The position numbers and the translations under genes are program-made. A stretch of DNA of 64,000 bases, taken from Nitrincola tibetensis. Its GTDB lineage: Bacteria; Pseudomonadota; Gammaproteobacteria; Pseudomonadales; Balneatricaceae. Positions within the stretch are counted from its first letter, which is position 1. The number at the start of each line of letters is the position of its first letter. The stretch lies in the NCBI RefSeq assembly GCF_003284585.1, contig NZ_QKRX01000016.1, positions 1 through 64,000 on the forward strand, in the 5' to 3' direction. This document shows positions 8,101 through 18,929 of the stretch, piece by piece. The notes below the pieces were generated by a model. That model saw only the letters and a program-made list of their open reading frames with translations. It had not been told where the DNA came from and did not search any database.

Positions 8101-10857
8101 TTAGTGAGCCTCTTCCCAATTATCCCCTACTCCGACTTCAACTAATAACGGCACATTGAGTTGAGCCGCACCTTCCATCAGACGTTGAATCTGCGAAGTC
8201 AGTTCAGGCACTGCATCCGTCTTCACTTCGAATACCAATTCATCGTGAACCTGCATAATCATTTTCGCATCCAGGCCCGTACTTGCTAACCAGGCATGAA
8301 CCTCGATCATCGCTCGTTTGATAATATCCGCTGCGGTTCCCTGCATGGGCGCATTAATCGCAGTTCGCTCAGCCGCTTGGCGACGCATTGCGTTTTTGGC
8401 ATTGATTTCAGGTAAATACAGTCGGCGGCCAAACAAGGTTTCGACATACCCTTTTTCACTCGCTTGAGTACGGGTATTCTGCATATAACGCTGCACACCT
8501 GGATACATCGCAAAGTAGTGATCGATGTAACGCTGCGCTTCATTTCGTCCAACGCCCAATTGCTTGGCAAGACCAAACGCCGACATACCATAAATTAATC
8601 CGAAGTTAATCGCTTTCGCACTGCGCCTCTGATCCGCTGATACTTGGTCCAGAGGAACAGAAAACACCTCAGCCGCCGTAGCCTTGTGTATGTCCTCTCC
8701 CTTAGCAAAAGCACTAAGCAAACCTTCATCATCTGACAAGTGCGCCATAATTCTGAGTTCGATTTGAGAATAATCAGCTGCTAGAATTTTATAGCCCTCA
8801 GGGGCTACAAAGGCTTGACGAATCCGCCGCCCTTCCTGCGTTCTCACGGGAATGTTTTGTAAGTTGGGGTCTGAGGAGGATAAACGCCCCGTTGCGGTTA
8901 CAGCCTGATGATACGAAGTGTGTATCCTTCCTGTGCGTGGATTTATCATCACGGGCAATTTATCCGTATAGGTTGACTTGAGCTTACTCAAGCCTCTATG
9001 TTCAATAATCACCTTCGGCAAGGGATAATCTAACGCCAATTCCTGCAACACCTCTTCAGCTGTTGAGGGTGCCCCTTTTGGCGTTTTCTTTGTCACAGGA
9101 ATACCCTGCTTCTCATAGAGAATGACCTGCAACTGTTTAGGCGAGCCTAAATTGAAGGTTTCCCCCGCCAAAGCATAGGCCTGCTGCTCTAATTCATGCA
9201 ACCTAATTTCAAGCTCTTGGCTCTGCTTTGCTAAAAGTGTCGCATCCACCTTTGCGCCTTGACGCTCAATCTGGGCAAGGACAGGAATCAAAGGAACCTC
9301 TATATCCCGCAACACATCCAGTAAACGAGATTCAGTATTTATTAGCTGCTGCTCTAACGACTGATGCAAACGCAGGGTGATATCGGCATCTTCTGCAGCA
9401 TAAGGGGTCGCTATGTCCATATCGATTTGATTGAACGTCAACTGATGCTTACCTTTCCCAGCGATATCCTCAAATGAGGTGGTTTTTACGCCTAAATACC
9501 GGTCAGCAAGACTGTCCATATCATGACGACCTGCGATGGAGTTAAGGATATAGGATTCAAGCATGGTATCGGATACAACACCACGTAACTCAATACCATA
9601 ACGCGCCAGGACATTCATATCGTACTTAATATGCTGACCTATTTTTGCCTTTGTAGAATCTTCGAACAAGGGCTTAAGTGCTTCTAAGACCTTAGCACGA
9701 TCTAACTGCGCAGGCGCACCAACATAATCATGCGCTAAGGGCAAGTAGACTGCCTCACCGGCTTTGACAGCGAAGGATAGGCCGACTAACTCGGCTTCCA
9801 TATAGTTCAAGCTGGTGGTTTCGGTGTCCAAAGCGAAGACATCCGCACCTTGTAGGCGTAATAGCCAGCTTTCAAACTGCTCCCAGGTCAACAGCGTCTC
9901 ATATTGAGTTTCTATCGCTGCAGGGAAGGCACTTTGATCAGATGCCACCGAATGCGGGCCCTCACCTTGAGCGGCTGTCTCGAGTTCCGAGATCCAGTTT
10001 TTAAATTCAAACTGCTTGAATAGATCTAATAAAGTCGACACATCAGGTGCCGGACATGGAATATCTTCAAGTTTGATATGCAGTGGCACGTCTGTTTTTA
10101 TCGTGGCCAGTAGGTAAGATAACTCGGCCGCGTCTTTATGCTCCGCGAGCTTGGCAGCCATGGTTTTTGAGCCCCGAAAACCCAAATCGGCTATTTTATC
10201 TAGATTTTCATACAATGCATTGATACCACCAACACCTTGCAACAGTGCCAACGCTGTTTTTTCTCCGACGCCTGGAACACCTGGAATGTTATCAACCTTA
10301 TCGCCCTGCAGTGCCAACAAATCAATAATTAATTCAGGATCCACACCAAACTTTTGTTTAACGCCCTCAACATCCAATACAGTGTCATTCATCGTATTAA
10401 TTAGGGTGACATACTCATTTACTAACTGAGCCATGTCTTTATCACCCGTCGAGATTAATACTGGACGCTTTTGCCGTGAGGCTTCGCATGCCAAGGTTCC
10501 AATGACATCATCGGCTTCGACCCCATCCTCAACCAATACTTCAATGCCCATCGCACGTATAATTTGATAAATAGGCTCCACTTGCAGTCGCAAATCATCA
10601 GGCATTGAAGGTCGATTCGCTTTATACTCTGTATAAATATCGTCGCGGAATGTTTTACCCTTGGCATCGAATACAACCGTGATCGGACTGTTCGGGTAGA
10701 GTTTTAACAAGCTCCGTAACATCGACGTAACTACCCGCACAGCACCGGTCGGAAAACCATCTCGCGTGCGCAAATCGGCCTGCTGAGATGCAAAAAATGC
10801 GCGGTATAAATACGACGAGCCGTCGACTAGAATAATAGGTGGGTGCTGTTCACTCAT
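8101..10857 (-). CDS. polA: DNA polymerase I
   Basis: Repair and Okazaki-fragment polymerase. The start at 10857 ([23 protein letters not shown], 918 residues) is preferred; the upstream open frame has no family match. Domains in order: 5'-3' exonuclease (about 1-290, with [12 protein letters not shown] and a helix-hairpin-helix [14 protein letters not shown]), a proofreading 3'-5' exonuclease with ALDTETTSL, and the polymerase domain with [13 protein letters not shown], the O-helix [14 protein letters not shown] and [11 protein letters not shown]. All key acidic residues are present, so all three activities are expected. Transcribed away from the DUF2782 gene. Confidence 0.97.
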   Translation of the reverse strand: MSEQHPPIILVDGSSYLYRAFFASQQADLRTRDGFPTGAVRVVTSMLRSLLKLYPNSPITVVFDAKGKTFRDDIYTEYKANRPSMPDDLRLQVEPIYQIIRAMGIEVLVEDGVEADDVIGTLACEASRQKRPVLISTGDKDMAQLVNEYVTLINTMNDTVLDVEGVKQKFGVDPELIIDLLALQGDKVDNIPGVPGVGEKTALALLQGVGGINALYENLDKIADLGFRGSKTMAAKLAEHKDAAELSYLLATIKTDVPLHIKLEDIPCPAPDVSTLLDLFKQFEFKNWISELETAAQGEGPHSVASDQSAFPAAIETQYETLLTWEQFESWLLRLQGADVFALDTETTSLNYMEAELVGLSFAVKAGEAVYLPLAHDYVGAPAQLDRAKVLEALKPLFEDSTKAKIGQHIKYDMNVLARYGIELRGVVSDTMLESYILNSIAGRHDMDSLADRYLGVKTTSFEDIAGKGKHQLTFNQIDMDIATPYAAEDADITLRLHQSLEQQLINTESRLLDVLRDIEVPLIPVLAQIERQGAKVDATLLAKQSQELEIRLHELEQQAYALAGETFNLGSPKQLQVILYEKQGIPVTKKTPKGAPSTAEEVLQELALDYPLPKVIIEHRGLSKLKSTYTDKLPVMINPRTGRIHTSYHQAVTATGRLSSSDPNLQNIPVRTQEGRRIRQAFVAPEGYKILAADYSQIELRIMAHLSDDEGLLSAFAKGEDIHKATAAEVFSVPLDQVSADQRRSAKAINFGLIYGMSAFGLAKQLGVGRNEAQRYIDHYFAMYPGVQRYMQNTRTQASEKGYVETLFGRRLYLPEINAKNAMRRQAAERTAINAPMQGTAADIIKRAMIEVHAWLASTGLDAKMIMQVHDELVFEVKTDAVPELTSQIQRLMEGAAQLNVPLLVEVGVGDNWEEAH

Positions 10858-10945
10858 GGGTAATTCCGCTTTGCTGGTTGCCGTGAATCGTATCAAGGTT
10901 CACAATCATATCAAATTACACGCTGAAACTGATGGGAAATACAAA

Positions 10946-11224
10946 ATGGGCAAAAAACTCTTACTCCTTGCCTTATTAAGCTGCTTAACACTCGGGTCTC
11001 TCCAAGCCCAAAACAGCTTCGAGGAAGAGGAACAAATCGTCATTCGTAACGATGGCGAAGCGACTTTCTTCGAATATCGCGTAAACGGTGTTTTGAAAGA
11101 GATCAAAGTGATACCAGCTGTCGGGCCGACTTACTACCTCGTCCCTAAAGGAGAAGGGGGTGATTTGATTCGTGTTGGAGAATCCACTGTATTAATCCCC
11201 AAATGGGTTATTTTCACCTGGTAG
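10946..11224 (+). CDS. DUF2782 family small exported protein
   Basis: A 92-residue protein starting at 10946 (MGKKLLLLALLSCLTLG) behind a GATGGGA ribosome site; the longer frame overlapping polA is rejected because the signal peptide would be internal. A cleavable signal ends near LQAQ, followed by an acidic stretch and a compact domain with EYRVNGVLKEIKVIPAVGPTYYLVP. This family is found between polA and thrB in Pseudomonas and relatives. Function unknown; it is probably periplasmic. It lies 10 bases before thrB and is likely cotranscribed with it. Confidence 0.85.
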   Translation: MGKKLLLLALLSCLTLGSLQAQNSFEEEEQIVIRNDGEATFFEYRVNGVLKEIKVIPAVGPTYYLVPKGEGGDLIRVGESTVLIPKWVIFTW

Positions 11225-11234
11225 GAAATACACA

Positions 11235-12209
11235 GTGGCTGTTTATACTTCAATTACGACCGAAGAACTTAGCCTTCTTCTCACTGATTTCAATCTTGGC
11301 ACACTCGCAAGCTATCAAGGCATTGAGGGTGGGATTGAAAACACCAATTACTTTGTGACGCTCAACAAAGGCGATATCACAAATGAATACGTACTCACTA
11401 TTTTTGAGGAGCTTTCGCTTGAGGAAATGCCCTTCTTTGTCGAACTAGGCCAATGGTTGGCGGCAAAGAATATCGCAGTGCCCTATGCGATCAAAGATCA
11501 AAATGGCATTGCACTCAAGCAACTCAAAGGAAAGCCTGCATTACTCCAACCGCGTTTCTTTGGTGCGGATGTACCCGCAGCACAACTGAAAGCAGATCAC
11601 TGCTTTCAAATTGGAGAAGCCCTAGCCAAATTTCATGAAGCTGGCGCAGATTTCTATTTAACGCGCCAAGCACATCGTGGTGTTTTTTGGTGGCGTCGTG
11701 AAAGCGAAGCAATTGCACCCCTTCTGGATGCCGAAGACAGTGCGCTTTTGAAACAAGAAGTCCGCGCCTTTGATCGACTCAGAGAGGCAAATCTGAATCT
11801 TCCTATGGGAGTTATTCATGGGGATTTGTTTCATGACAACGCTCTTTTCAAAGACGATGCGCTCGTGGCTATTCTGGATATGTACAATGCCGCAACCGCC
11901 TATCAACTCTATGATTTAGCAATTGTCGCAAATGATTGGTGTTGCAATGCAGACAGCACGCTAGACCCTATTCGAGAGAAAGCTTTATTGCAAGGCTACG
12001 CCAGCATTCGTGCCTTTACGGATGATGAAGCGGCGGCTTGGCCAGTGCTGACACGAACAGCCGCCATGCGTTTTTGGCTTTCTAGACTGATTCCTTGGTT
12101 AGGGATAGCCCAGGCGTCTCGTCAAGGTGGTGCCATGAAACTAAAAGACCCCAATCAATATAAGCAGATTCTACTGTCGAGGATTAAAACCCCGGCCGTG
12201 TTGCGATAA
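11235..12209 (+). CDS. thrB: Homoserine kinase ThrB (APH-fold type)
   Basis: Phosphorylates homoserine for threonine synthesis. This is the choline/aminoglycoside-kinase-fold type found in pseudomonads, not the GHMP-kinase type of E. coli. The 324-residue protein shows GGIENTNYFV in the nucleotide loop, the catalytic HGDLFHDNALF near residue 195 and the metal-binding ILDMYNAA. It begins with GTG at 11235 preceded by TAGGAAAT. It follows the DUF2782 gene, as in Pseudomonas. Confidence 0.94.
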   Translation: MAVYTSITTEELSLLLTDFNLGTLASYQGIEGGIENTNYFVTLNKGDITNEYVLTIFEELSLEEMPFFVELGQWLAAKNIAVPYAIKDQNGIALKQLKGKPALLQPRFFGADVPAAQLKADHCFQIGEALAKFHEAGADFYLTRQAHRGVFWWRRESEAIAPLLDAEDSALLKQEVRAFDRLREANLNLPMGVIHGDLFHDNALFKDDALVAILDMYNAATAYQLYDLAIVANDWCCNADSTLDPIREKALLQGYASIRAFTDDEAAAWPVLTRTAAMRFWLSRLIPWLGIAQASRQGGAMKLKDPNQYKQILLSRIKTPAVLR

Positions 12210-12238
12210 CTTATCAATTTACTCAATGTTGAAGGCTA

Positions 12239-14449
12239 ATGGACGTCACTCATATTATTGATTCGCTGAACGATGCTCAGCGTCAAGCGGTAACTGCCCC
12301 TGTCAAAAACCTTTTGGTCCTTGCTGGAGCAGGCTCAGGCAAGACTCGAGTTCTGGTTCACCGTATTGCATGGCTTGTTGAAACAGAAGGTCTATCGCCA
12401 TTTTCAATTATGGCGGTTACCTTTACCAACAAGGCGGCACGAGAAATGCGTGGCCGTATTGAAGAGTTACTTAAGATCAACTCACATGGCATGTGGGTTG
12501 GCACCTTCCACGGGCTTGCGCATCGCATGCTGCGGGCTCATTGGAAAGAAGCTGGCTTGAAAGACAACTTTCAAATCATGGACAGTGACGACCAACTTCG
12601 ACTTGTTAAGCGCCTGTGCAAAGAAATGAACCTAGACGACACACGTTGGCCACCGCGCCAAGTGCAATGGTTTATTAACGCACAAAAGGATGAGGGACTG
12701 CGCAGTCAACATCTTGATCGAACAGCCGATCCTTTCCAACAAACCATGATCGACCTATATAGCGCCTACGAGGTCGCTTGCGAGCGCGGAGGCATGATCG
12801 ATTTTGGCGAGCTATTGCTGCGCTCACTCGAGCTACTAAGAGACAAATCCCCTTCTCTCCTTGCGCATTATCGAGAGAGATTTCGCTATGTTTTGGTCGA
12901 TGAGTTTCAAGACACCAATGCCATTCAATATGGCTGGTTAAGACTGCTTTGCCAAGGCGAACAAAAACTCATGGCAGTGGGCGATGACGACCAGTCTATT
13001 TATGGCTGGCGTGGGGCGCGGATTGAAAACATTCAAACACTCTCAGATCACTTTCCTGAGACGGAAACCGTCCGCCTTGAACAGAACTACCGCTCTACCA
13101 ATCGAATTCTACAAACAGCAAATGCCGTCATTCAGAACAACACCGGGCGCTTAGGGAAAAAGCTCTGGACTGAAGGGCGCGAAGGTGAAGCTGTATCGGT
13201 CTACAGTGCCTTCAACGAGCAAGATGAAGCACGCTTCATTGTCGACCAAATTGAAAAATGGATCGAGCAAGGAAACCGACGTGATGAAAGCGCCATTCTC
13301 TATCGCTCCAATGCTCAATCCCGAGTTTTAGAAGAGGCTCTCATTCGTAGCGCGGTGCCCTATCGTATCTATGGCGGACAACGTTTTTATGATCGCCTGG
13401 AGATAAAAAATGCACTGGCCTACCTACGCTTGATCGCCAACCGCGAAGATGACACCGCGATGGAGCGAGTCATCAACGTGCCCACTCGCGGAATTGGCAC
13501 ACGGACAATTGAACTCATTCGTGAACGGGCTCGCCAAGAAAACATTGCCATGTGGCGCGCGGCCAATGAAATCGTTGAGCTTAAGGTTCTGCCAGCAAGG
13601 GCCAGTAACGCATTACAGGTATTTCTTAACCTAGTGAACCAAATGGGTACAGAAACTGAAGGACTGGAACTGCACGAGCAAACCGACCATGTCATTAAAA
13701 CATCTGGCCTAATTGAGCATCATGAGAAGGAAAAAGGCGAAAAAGGCCAATCTCGCATTGAAAACTTAGATGAGCTGGTCACCGCTGCCCGGCAGTTTTC
13801 GGGGCAGTGGGAGCGTGAAAACAGCGATGAGAACGCGAATGTGCTGTCTGCATTTCTTGATCAAGCCGCGCTGGATGCGGGCGAAGCACAAGCCGATACT
13901 CATGCCGATGGCGTTCAACTAATGACACTCCACTCTGCAAAAGGACTGGAATTTCCTCTTGTTTTTTTAACGGGCATGGAAGAGGGTTTGTTTCCTCACA
14001 GCATGTCAGCGGAAGAGCCTGGGCGCTTAGAAGAAGAACGCCGACTGTGCTATGTCGGCATTACCCGAGCCATGCAAAAGCTCTACCTCACTCTTGCAGA
14101 ATCACGCCGCCTGCATGGACAAGAAAAATACAATCGACCGTCTCGCTTTATCAAAGAAATTCCAGACGAATTACTTGAAGAGGTTCGCTTGAACGCGAAT
14201 GTTCGACGCCCCTTCAGCAGCAGTCAGAATTCAAATAAAAGCTCACTTTTTCAGTCACCTAGTTTAGCACAAACCAGTGTTTCAGGATTAAGCTTCAGCT
14301 TAGGACAACGCGTTTTACACCCTAAGTTTGGTGAGGGACTCATCGTTAACTACGAAGGATCTGGGCCAAAAGCCCGAATTCAAGTGAATTTTGACGACGA
14401 AGGGAGTAAATGGTTGGTCGCCGGTTTTGCTCGCTTGGAAGCTTTGTAA
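12239..14449 (+). CDS. uvrD: DNA helicase II UvrD
   Basis: Superfamily 1 3'-5' helicase of nucleotide-excision and mismatch repair. The 736-residue protein has Walker A AGAGSGKT (29-36), motif Ia AVTFTNKAAREM, Walker B VDEFQDT near 221, motif III GDDDQSIYGWRGA, motif IV EQNYRS, motif V LMTLHSAKGLEFP and motif VI YVGITRA. The C-terminal tail ends in a Tudor-like segment (GQRVLHPKFGEGLIVNYEG), as in UvrD/PcrA. MDVTHIIDSLNDAQR is the typical UvrD N-terminus. Its stop directly abuts the next ATG, so uvrD and the TauE/SafE gene are one transcript. Confidence 0.95.
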   Translation: MDVTHIIDSLNDAQRQAVTAPVKNLLVLAGAGSGKTRVLVHRIAWLVETEGLSPFSIMAVTFTNKAAREMRGRIEELLKINSHGMWVGTFHGLAHRMLRAHWKEAGLKDNFQIMDSDDQLRLVKRLCKEMNLDDTRWPPRQVQWFINAQKDEGLRSQHLDRTADPFQQTMIDLYSAYEVACERGGMIDFGELLLRSLELLRDKSPSLLAHYRERFRYVLVDEFQDTNAIQYGWLRLLCQGEQKLMAVGDDDQSIYGWRGARIENIQTLSDHFPETETVRLEQNYRSTNRILQTANAVIQNNTGRLGKKLWTEGREGEAVSVYSAFNEQDEARFIVDQIEKWIEQGNRRDESAILYRSNAQSRVLEEALIRSAVPYRIYGGQRFYDRLEIKNALAYLRLIANREDDTAMERVINVPTRGIGTRTIELIRERARQENIAMWRAANEIVELKVLPARASNALQVFLNLVNQMGTETEGLELHEQTDHVIKTSGLIEHHEKEKGEKGQSRIENLDELVTAARQFSGQWERENSDENANVLSAFLDQAALDAGEAQADTHADGVQLMTLHSAKGLEFPLVFLTGMEEGLFPHSMSAEEPGRLEEERRLCYVGITRAMQKLYLTLAESRRLHGQEKYNRPSRFIKEIPDELLEEVRLNANVRRPFSSSQNSNKSSLFQSPSLAQTSVSGLSFSLGQRVLHPKFGEGLIVNYEGSGPKARIQVNFDDEGSKWLVAGFARLEAL

Positions 14450-15202
14450 ATGGAATGGCTGCTCCCTGCTGAAATCGCCCCTTGGATGGGCGTCTTTTTA
14501 GTGATTGCCGCCGGATTCACATCGGCGATCACGGCCAGTATCGGTGTCGGGGGCGGTGTTTTACTGCTCGCCATTATGGCTATTGCAATGCCACCCGCCG
14601 CCGTGATTCCTGTGCACGGTATGGTTCAACTGGGATCAAACTTCAATCGCGCGGTGATGACCCTGCAACATATTGATTGGAAGCTGCTTGCCACATTTAC
14701 ACCCGGTGCGATGCTAGGAGCGTTGCTCGCTAGCCAATTTCTTGTCCAACTTCCGCTGTCGGCGCTGCAGTTGAGTATTGCTGGTTTTATCCTATTTTTA
14801 TGTTGGGGACCCAAAATCCCACCCGTTGGCTTAGGCCGTGTAGGGACATTTATCGCAGGGGTGATCACCACATTTATTAGCATGTTTGCTGGAGCCACCG
14901 GCCCTCTTGTTGCCGCATTTGTAAAGCAACAGCAAAATGGAGATCGCTTTTTAACCGTTGCGAATTTTGCAGCCTGCATGAGCGTTCAACACCTGCCGAA
15001 AGCCTTAGTATTTGGCGCAGCCGGGTTCGTTTTCAACGAATGGTTAGGTCTGATGTTATTAATGATTATCAGCGGGGCAATTGGCACATGGTTCGGACTT
15101 AAAGTGCTCAAAACACTATCAAACAAACGATTTGGATTGATTTTCAACCTAATTCTAACCGTTTTAGCTTTCCGGCTAATTTGGCAGGCAGTCGCTAACT
15201 AA
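14450..15202 (+). CDS. TauE/SafE family anion exporter
   Basis: A 250-residue membrane protein with about eight hydrophobic helices arranged as two repeats, each beginning with a glycine-rich turn (TASIGVGGGVLLLAIMA and FAGATGPLVAAF). This is the TauE/SafE/YfcA pattern of sulfite, sulfoacetate or other organic anion exporters; the substrate cannot be told from sequence. It starts at the base after the uvrD stop. Its last 8 bases overlap the convergent DUF1631 gene. Confidence 0.88.
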   Translation: MEWLLPAEIAPWMGVFLVIAAGFTSAITASIGVGGGVLLLAIMAIAMPPAAVIPVHGMVQLGSNFNRAVMTLQHIDWKLLATFTPGAMLGALLASQFLVQLPLSALQLSIAGFILFLCWGPKIPPVGLGRVGTFIAGVITTFISMFAGATGPLVAAFVKQQQNGDRFLTVANFAACMSVQHLPKALVFGAAGFVFNEWLGLMLLMIISGAIGTWFGLKVLKTLSNKRFGLIFNLILTVLAFRLIWQAVAN

Positions 15203-18200
15203 ACGCCTTAACCACCTGAAGATTAGGGATAGATACGTTAAACTCTTCCTTCAATAGCTCAGTGACAGGGATCGGCTTATGAACAGCATATCCCTGAGCA
15301 TAATCCACACCAATTTCTTTCAATTTCTCAAGAATAGCTGGCGACTCAACAAATTCAGCGACTGTTTTCATGCCCAGAAAATGGCCTATCTCATTCATTG
15401 ATTTAACCATAGCGTAATCCGCTGGATTATCTGCGATATCCTTCACAAAGCTACCATCGATTTTCAAAGAGTGAGCCTTAAGATTCTTAAGGTGTGAATA
15501 AGACGCAAAACCTGTACCAAAATCATCCAACGAAAATTGACAACCAAAGCTACCGACTTGTGCCATAAACTCGCGTGCTTTCGCATAGCTGTCAATGGCA
15601 GCGGTTTCGGTAATCTCAAAGGTAATCTTATTCATGGGTAGATCATGATTACTCAACTGCTGACGCAAATACTCTAACACAGCGGCATTGCTAAGCGACT
15701 GTGCAGATAGATTAATTGCAAACCCACCTATTTGATCAAAGTAATGTCTATTCTGACGTATCCAATCAAACACTTGAGCCAAGACCCATAGATCAATTTC
15801 ATGTGACCGTTTCCAGCGTTCAACGGCTGGGAAGAAGTCAGCGGGTTGAATATTTTCAACTTTTGCTTCTTCACTAAATGACACCACATGGGCGCCATTA
15901 TCCCGGATTCCCAGTAGAACCTCATAATAAGGTAAGAGTTCAGATGCCTCATCGACAGGAGCCACTTTCTGACAACGCAAGTACAAGCCGTTACTTTCAA
16001 TAATACGATCGATTCGTCCAGCCCACTCTTTAAGCGCCTCTTGTGCTTGTAATTGAGCATCGTAAGATTCATACACTCGGAAGCGATTGCGGCCTTCTGA
16101 CTTTGCCGCCAAACAGGCGGAGTCGGCTTGACGCAGAATGGCATCGACACTCATTAGGGATGGGGTATATTCAACCAACCCAATATTTAAGCCAATACTG
16201 TATATTTCTCGATCATGTTCGAATCTATAGTCGGACAAGCGTGTCACTATCTGCGCAGCAATCTCTCTTCCCTGTGCTTCGACCACATCAGGAAGCAGCA
16301 GGATGAACGTATCACTGTTCACTACAGAAACCTGTTGAGAGGACAAAAGCACTTCTTCAATTTTACTGGCTAAATCTTTTAATAAACGATCTCCAGCATC
16401 CATTCCACAATTACTGTATACAACTCTCGTTTGATCAAACTCAATTTGACACAAACACGAATGACCTAATGCACTGGCATCTGCGGCTGCTGCATTCATT
16501 TTTCTGAATAATGCCTTGCGGTTCGCCAAGCCCGTTGCTGGATCATGCAATGCTTGATGAATTAAATCTCGATAAGACTCATCAAATAAAGCATATTCAG
16601 AACGTTCAAGCAGTGGCAATGACTGCTTTTCATTTTCCTTTGCCGTTTCTTGCGCAACACGTTCAGACAACTCCTCTAGCGTTAATGACTGCTGTTCAGA
16701 TGCAGAGCGATCAACAAACCCGAGTAGACCACCTGAGCGCGCCTGCCAAATCAACTGCATCGGTACCCAACGTCCATCCTTTAAAAACAACCACCAATGG
16801 CCAACATCTAAGTGTTTTGTAATACCAAGTTTGCTTTCACTCAGGTCTGGTACCGCTCGGCGTGGAACCTCCACATAATCAACAACGCCTTCGGGTTGAG
16901 TTAAGGCCGCTAACAAAGATAAACGTAAGGGTTTTATTTCATGAGCATCAGCACCAACACTTATCAATCCTTGTGTGATATCTTCGGCGAGCTCCATGGC
17001 CGAAAACGTCTCTGAGACGGACTCCTGCATCAAACGTCTTAACATCAAGTCAAACACGCTAATGGCTTGTTTTCGCTTATCTGCATCCATATGCAGTTGC
17101 AAAAGTACGAGATATTGCCGCCATCCCAATTCTAATAAACGAATAATGAGAACAGGGACTCGCTCACCTCCTAAGCGTGTCTCTAAAAACGCATCGACAC
17201 GCTCTCTGGCATTGCGTAATACGTTCTGCGATTCGTAACGCTGCTGTGTACGAAACACACGATTGCGGCGAGCCTTACGAATCGGTTGAATAATTTTTTG
17301 AAGCTTGTCTCTAACTCTACTGAAGACTTCGGGGTCTTTAGAAAACTCTCGGTCAACTAAATCCACTTGAATCGCTAGGAAACGGCGTAGTTTTGCATCA
17401 AAAAAGTGCCCTTTTGAATCTGCAGCCATCGCAAACTGGTCAATGAGGTTTACGACATCGCGCGCAGGATGCACATCACTCATCAAAAAATCGAGATCTT
17501 TCAACATGAGCTTTAACAACGGACGCTCTAAACGTTTAAGCAGACTGTCAATATCGGATGCCTCATCATGCTCGGATCGTGCACGCGTAAATAAACGAGC
17601 AGCGCCATTGAGCACTTCGGCTTGATGCGCAGGGATAGATCGAGCCTGACCAGCGTTCACCGACAAATAGGTCTGCAACTGCTCTGCTGGCGATTGCGCG
17701 ACAGACTGACTTCGAGTCAGGTGGCCTGCCGACATGCTTTCTATGCCCGCCAAGATTTCTTCCATTGGCGCCGCCTGACCCGCTGCGTGAGCAATTGGCT
17801 TGGCTCGCTTGTTTGCAGCTTGTCCTTCCCGACTGACCAGCGTCTGACGTGTGTTATTCAAGACCGCCGTCAAGCGCGACAACACCCTGATGGAATTATC
17901 AATTGCTGACGCTTGACTTGATCGACCCACGGCTGAAGCCGGTAAAGGGGATGACTCTTGATCCAATAACTCTAAAATTTGCGCAAAACTGGACTCGGCA
18001 TTGGATCGACTGGCTTCATTTCGTTTTGTCGAATAAGGCGCATTTGGCTCGGCAACTCTTGACTCAGATCTTGGCTGAACAGTCGGCTTCGGCAAATCCA
18101 ATTCGGCAGGCCGCTCTGTTGGCTTTTTAATCTCTACACGTGGTGTGACATCCTCTAATACAGTGGCTAAGTGCTGTAAAAAAACCGGGTAGTCTTGTTC

Positions 18201-18767
18201 TAAGGAGTGCCCTAAGGCCGTGTACAAAATAGCGCGTATCGGATTATTAAAGTCTTCATCCTTAATCGCATCTTGGAAGGAACGACACACCAAACGAGGA
18301 CCAAACGGATTGTTGTTACGATCAAGTGTTAGATTTAAAACAACGCCATATCTGGCCTCAAAATCCAACATAGACTGAGAGTATTTGGCTTCTAGCGCTT
18401 CACTGACGGTTGCGATCTTGAGCCAGTCATCAAACTCCGTTTCATCAACAAGCTCTAATACCGCAGTATCTGAGCTGCCTAAAAATGAGGGGGTATGTGT
18501 TGAATCAGATTGAATGCGTTCATGCAAAAGTGTTTTGAATTTTTTGGAGATATTAGGTTTGAGAATATCAAAGTCATTGGCAAGCTTAATAAAATAAGAC
18601 GATTCACGAAGAGAATCCGCTTCAAGACCGGCTTCTTTTAGATGTGCAGGTACACTCGCAAAAAAATGATCGACGACATCATCAATGAATGATAAAAACA
18701 AAGTGTTACATTTGTTGCGTAACACTTGCTTCGCGTTGGAGTCCAGCTTCACAACACCTCTCAGCAC
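15195..18767 (-). CDS. DUF1631 / degenerate GGDEF / EAL protein
   Basis: A 1190-residue soluble protein. The first 650 residues match the DUF1631 layout: helical, with an S/A/P-rich linker around 205-330. A GGDEF fold follows (DPATGLANRKALF near residue 749) but its signature is NSDTF near 816, so cyclase activity is unlikely. The C-terminal EAL domain (about 920-1170) has YYEVLLG in place of EALLR and keeps FAINLSAQS, FEITETA, LDDFGTGFASY, LKIDGSFV and AQGYAVHKPIP. It may hydrolyse c-di-GMP or only bind it, as FimX does with its degenerate GGDEF and EVL motifs. It is convergent with the TauE/SafE gene (8-base overlap). Confidence 0.85.
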   Translation of the reverse strand: MLRGVVKLDSNAKQVLRNKCNTLFLSFIDDVVDHFFASVPAHLKEAGLEADSLRESSYFIKLANDFDILKPNISKKFKTLLHERIQSDSTHTPSFLGSSDTAVLELVDETEFDDWLKIATVSEALEAKYSQSMLDFEARYGVVLNLTLDRNNNPFGPRLVCRSFQDAIKDEDFNNPIRAILYTALGHSLEQDYPVFLQHLATVLEDVTPRVEIKKPTERPAELDLPKPTVQPRSESRVAEPNAPYSTKRNEASRSNAESSFAQILELLDQESSPLPASAVGRSSQASAIDNSIRVLSRLTAVLNNTRQTLVSREGQAANKRAKPIAHAAGQAAPMEEILAGIESMSAGHLTRSQSVAQSPAEQLQTYLSVNAGQARSIPAHQAEVLNGAARLFTRARSEHDEASDIDSLLKRLERPLLKLMLKDLDFLMSDVHPARDVVNLIDQFAMAADSKGHFFDAKLRRFLAIQVDLVDREFSKDPEVFSRVRDKLQKIIQPIRKARRNRVFRTQQRYESQNVLRNARERVDAFLETRLGGERVPVLIIRLLELGWRQYLVLLQLHMDADKRKQAISVFDLMLRRLMQESVSETFSAMELAEDITQGLISVGADAHEIKPLRLSLLAALTQPEGVVDYVEVPRRAVPDLSESKLGITKHLDVGHWWLFLKDGRWVPMQLIWQARSGGLLGFVDRSASEQQSLTLEELSERVAQETAKENEKQSLPLLERSEYALFDESYRDLIHQALHDPATGLANRKALFRKMNAAAADASALGHSCLCQIEFDQTRVVYSNCGMDAGDRLLKDLASKIEEVLLSSQQVSVVNSDTFILLLPDVVEAQGREIAAQIVTRLSDYRFEHDREIYSIGLNIGLVEYTPSLMSVDAILRQADSACLAAKSEGRNRFRVYESYDAQLQAQEALKEWAGRIDRIIESNGLYLRCQKVAPVDEASELLPYYEVLLGIRDNGAHVVSFSEEAKVENIQPADFFPAVERWKRSHEIDLWVLAQVFDWIRQNRHYFDQIGGFAINLSAQSLSNAAVLEYLRQQLSNHDLPMNKITFEITETAAIDSYAKAREFMAQVGSFGCQFSLDDFGTGFASYSHLKNLKAHSLKIDGSFVKDIADNPADYAMVKSMNEIGHFLGMKTVAEFVESPAILEKLKEIGVDYAQGYAVHKPIPVTELLKEEFNVSIPNLQVVKAFS

Positions 18768-18832
18768 TACCGACCAAGTTCCTAAGCAGTATAAAACCCT
18801 CGACTGTTTAATACAACGTAAGCGTCATTAAT

Positions 18833-18862
18833 CCGTTTCAAAGCGCTTTTGAGACGGTTTTT
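18833..18862 (+). terminator. Hairpin with T tail upstream of the DUF1631 gene
   Basis: A 10-bp stem with one G-T pair (18833-18842 with 18848-18857, 5-nt loop) is followed on the plus strand by five T. Both flanking genes are on the minus strand, so as a terminator it would stop antisense transcription; it could also serve the TetR gene poorly in reverse. Confidence 0.4.
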
Positions 18863-18929
18863 GATTTAAGAAATTGATACCTAAAGAATTATAAGCATAT
18901 TAAGAGTTCTTCACTGAACCTTAGATGAA

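Noticed and set aside
10856-10945. N-terminal extension of the DUF2782 gene overlapping polA
   Set aside because: It would place the signal peptide 30 residues in; the ATG at 10946 has a ribosome site.
15195-15202. Possible shared terminator between the TauE/SafE and DUF1631 genes
   Set aside because: The genes overlap by 8 bases and no stem is visible there.
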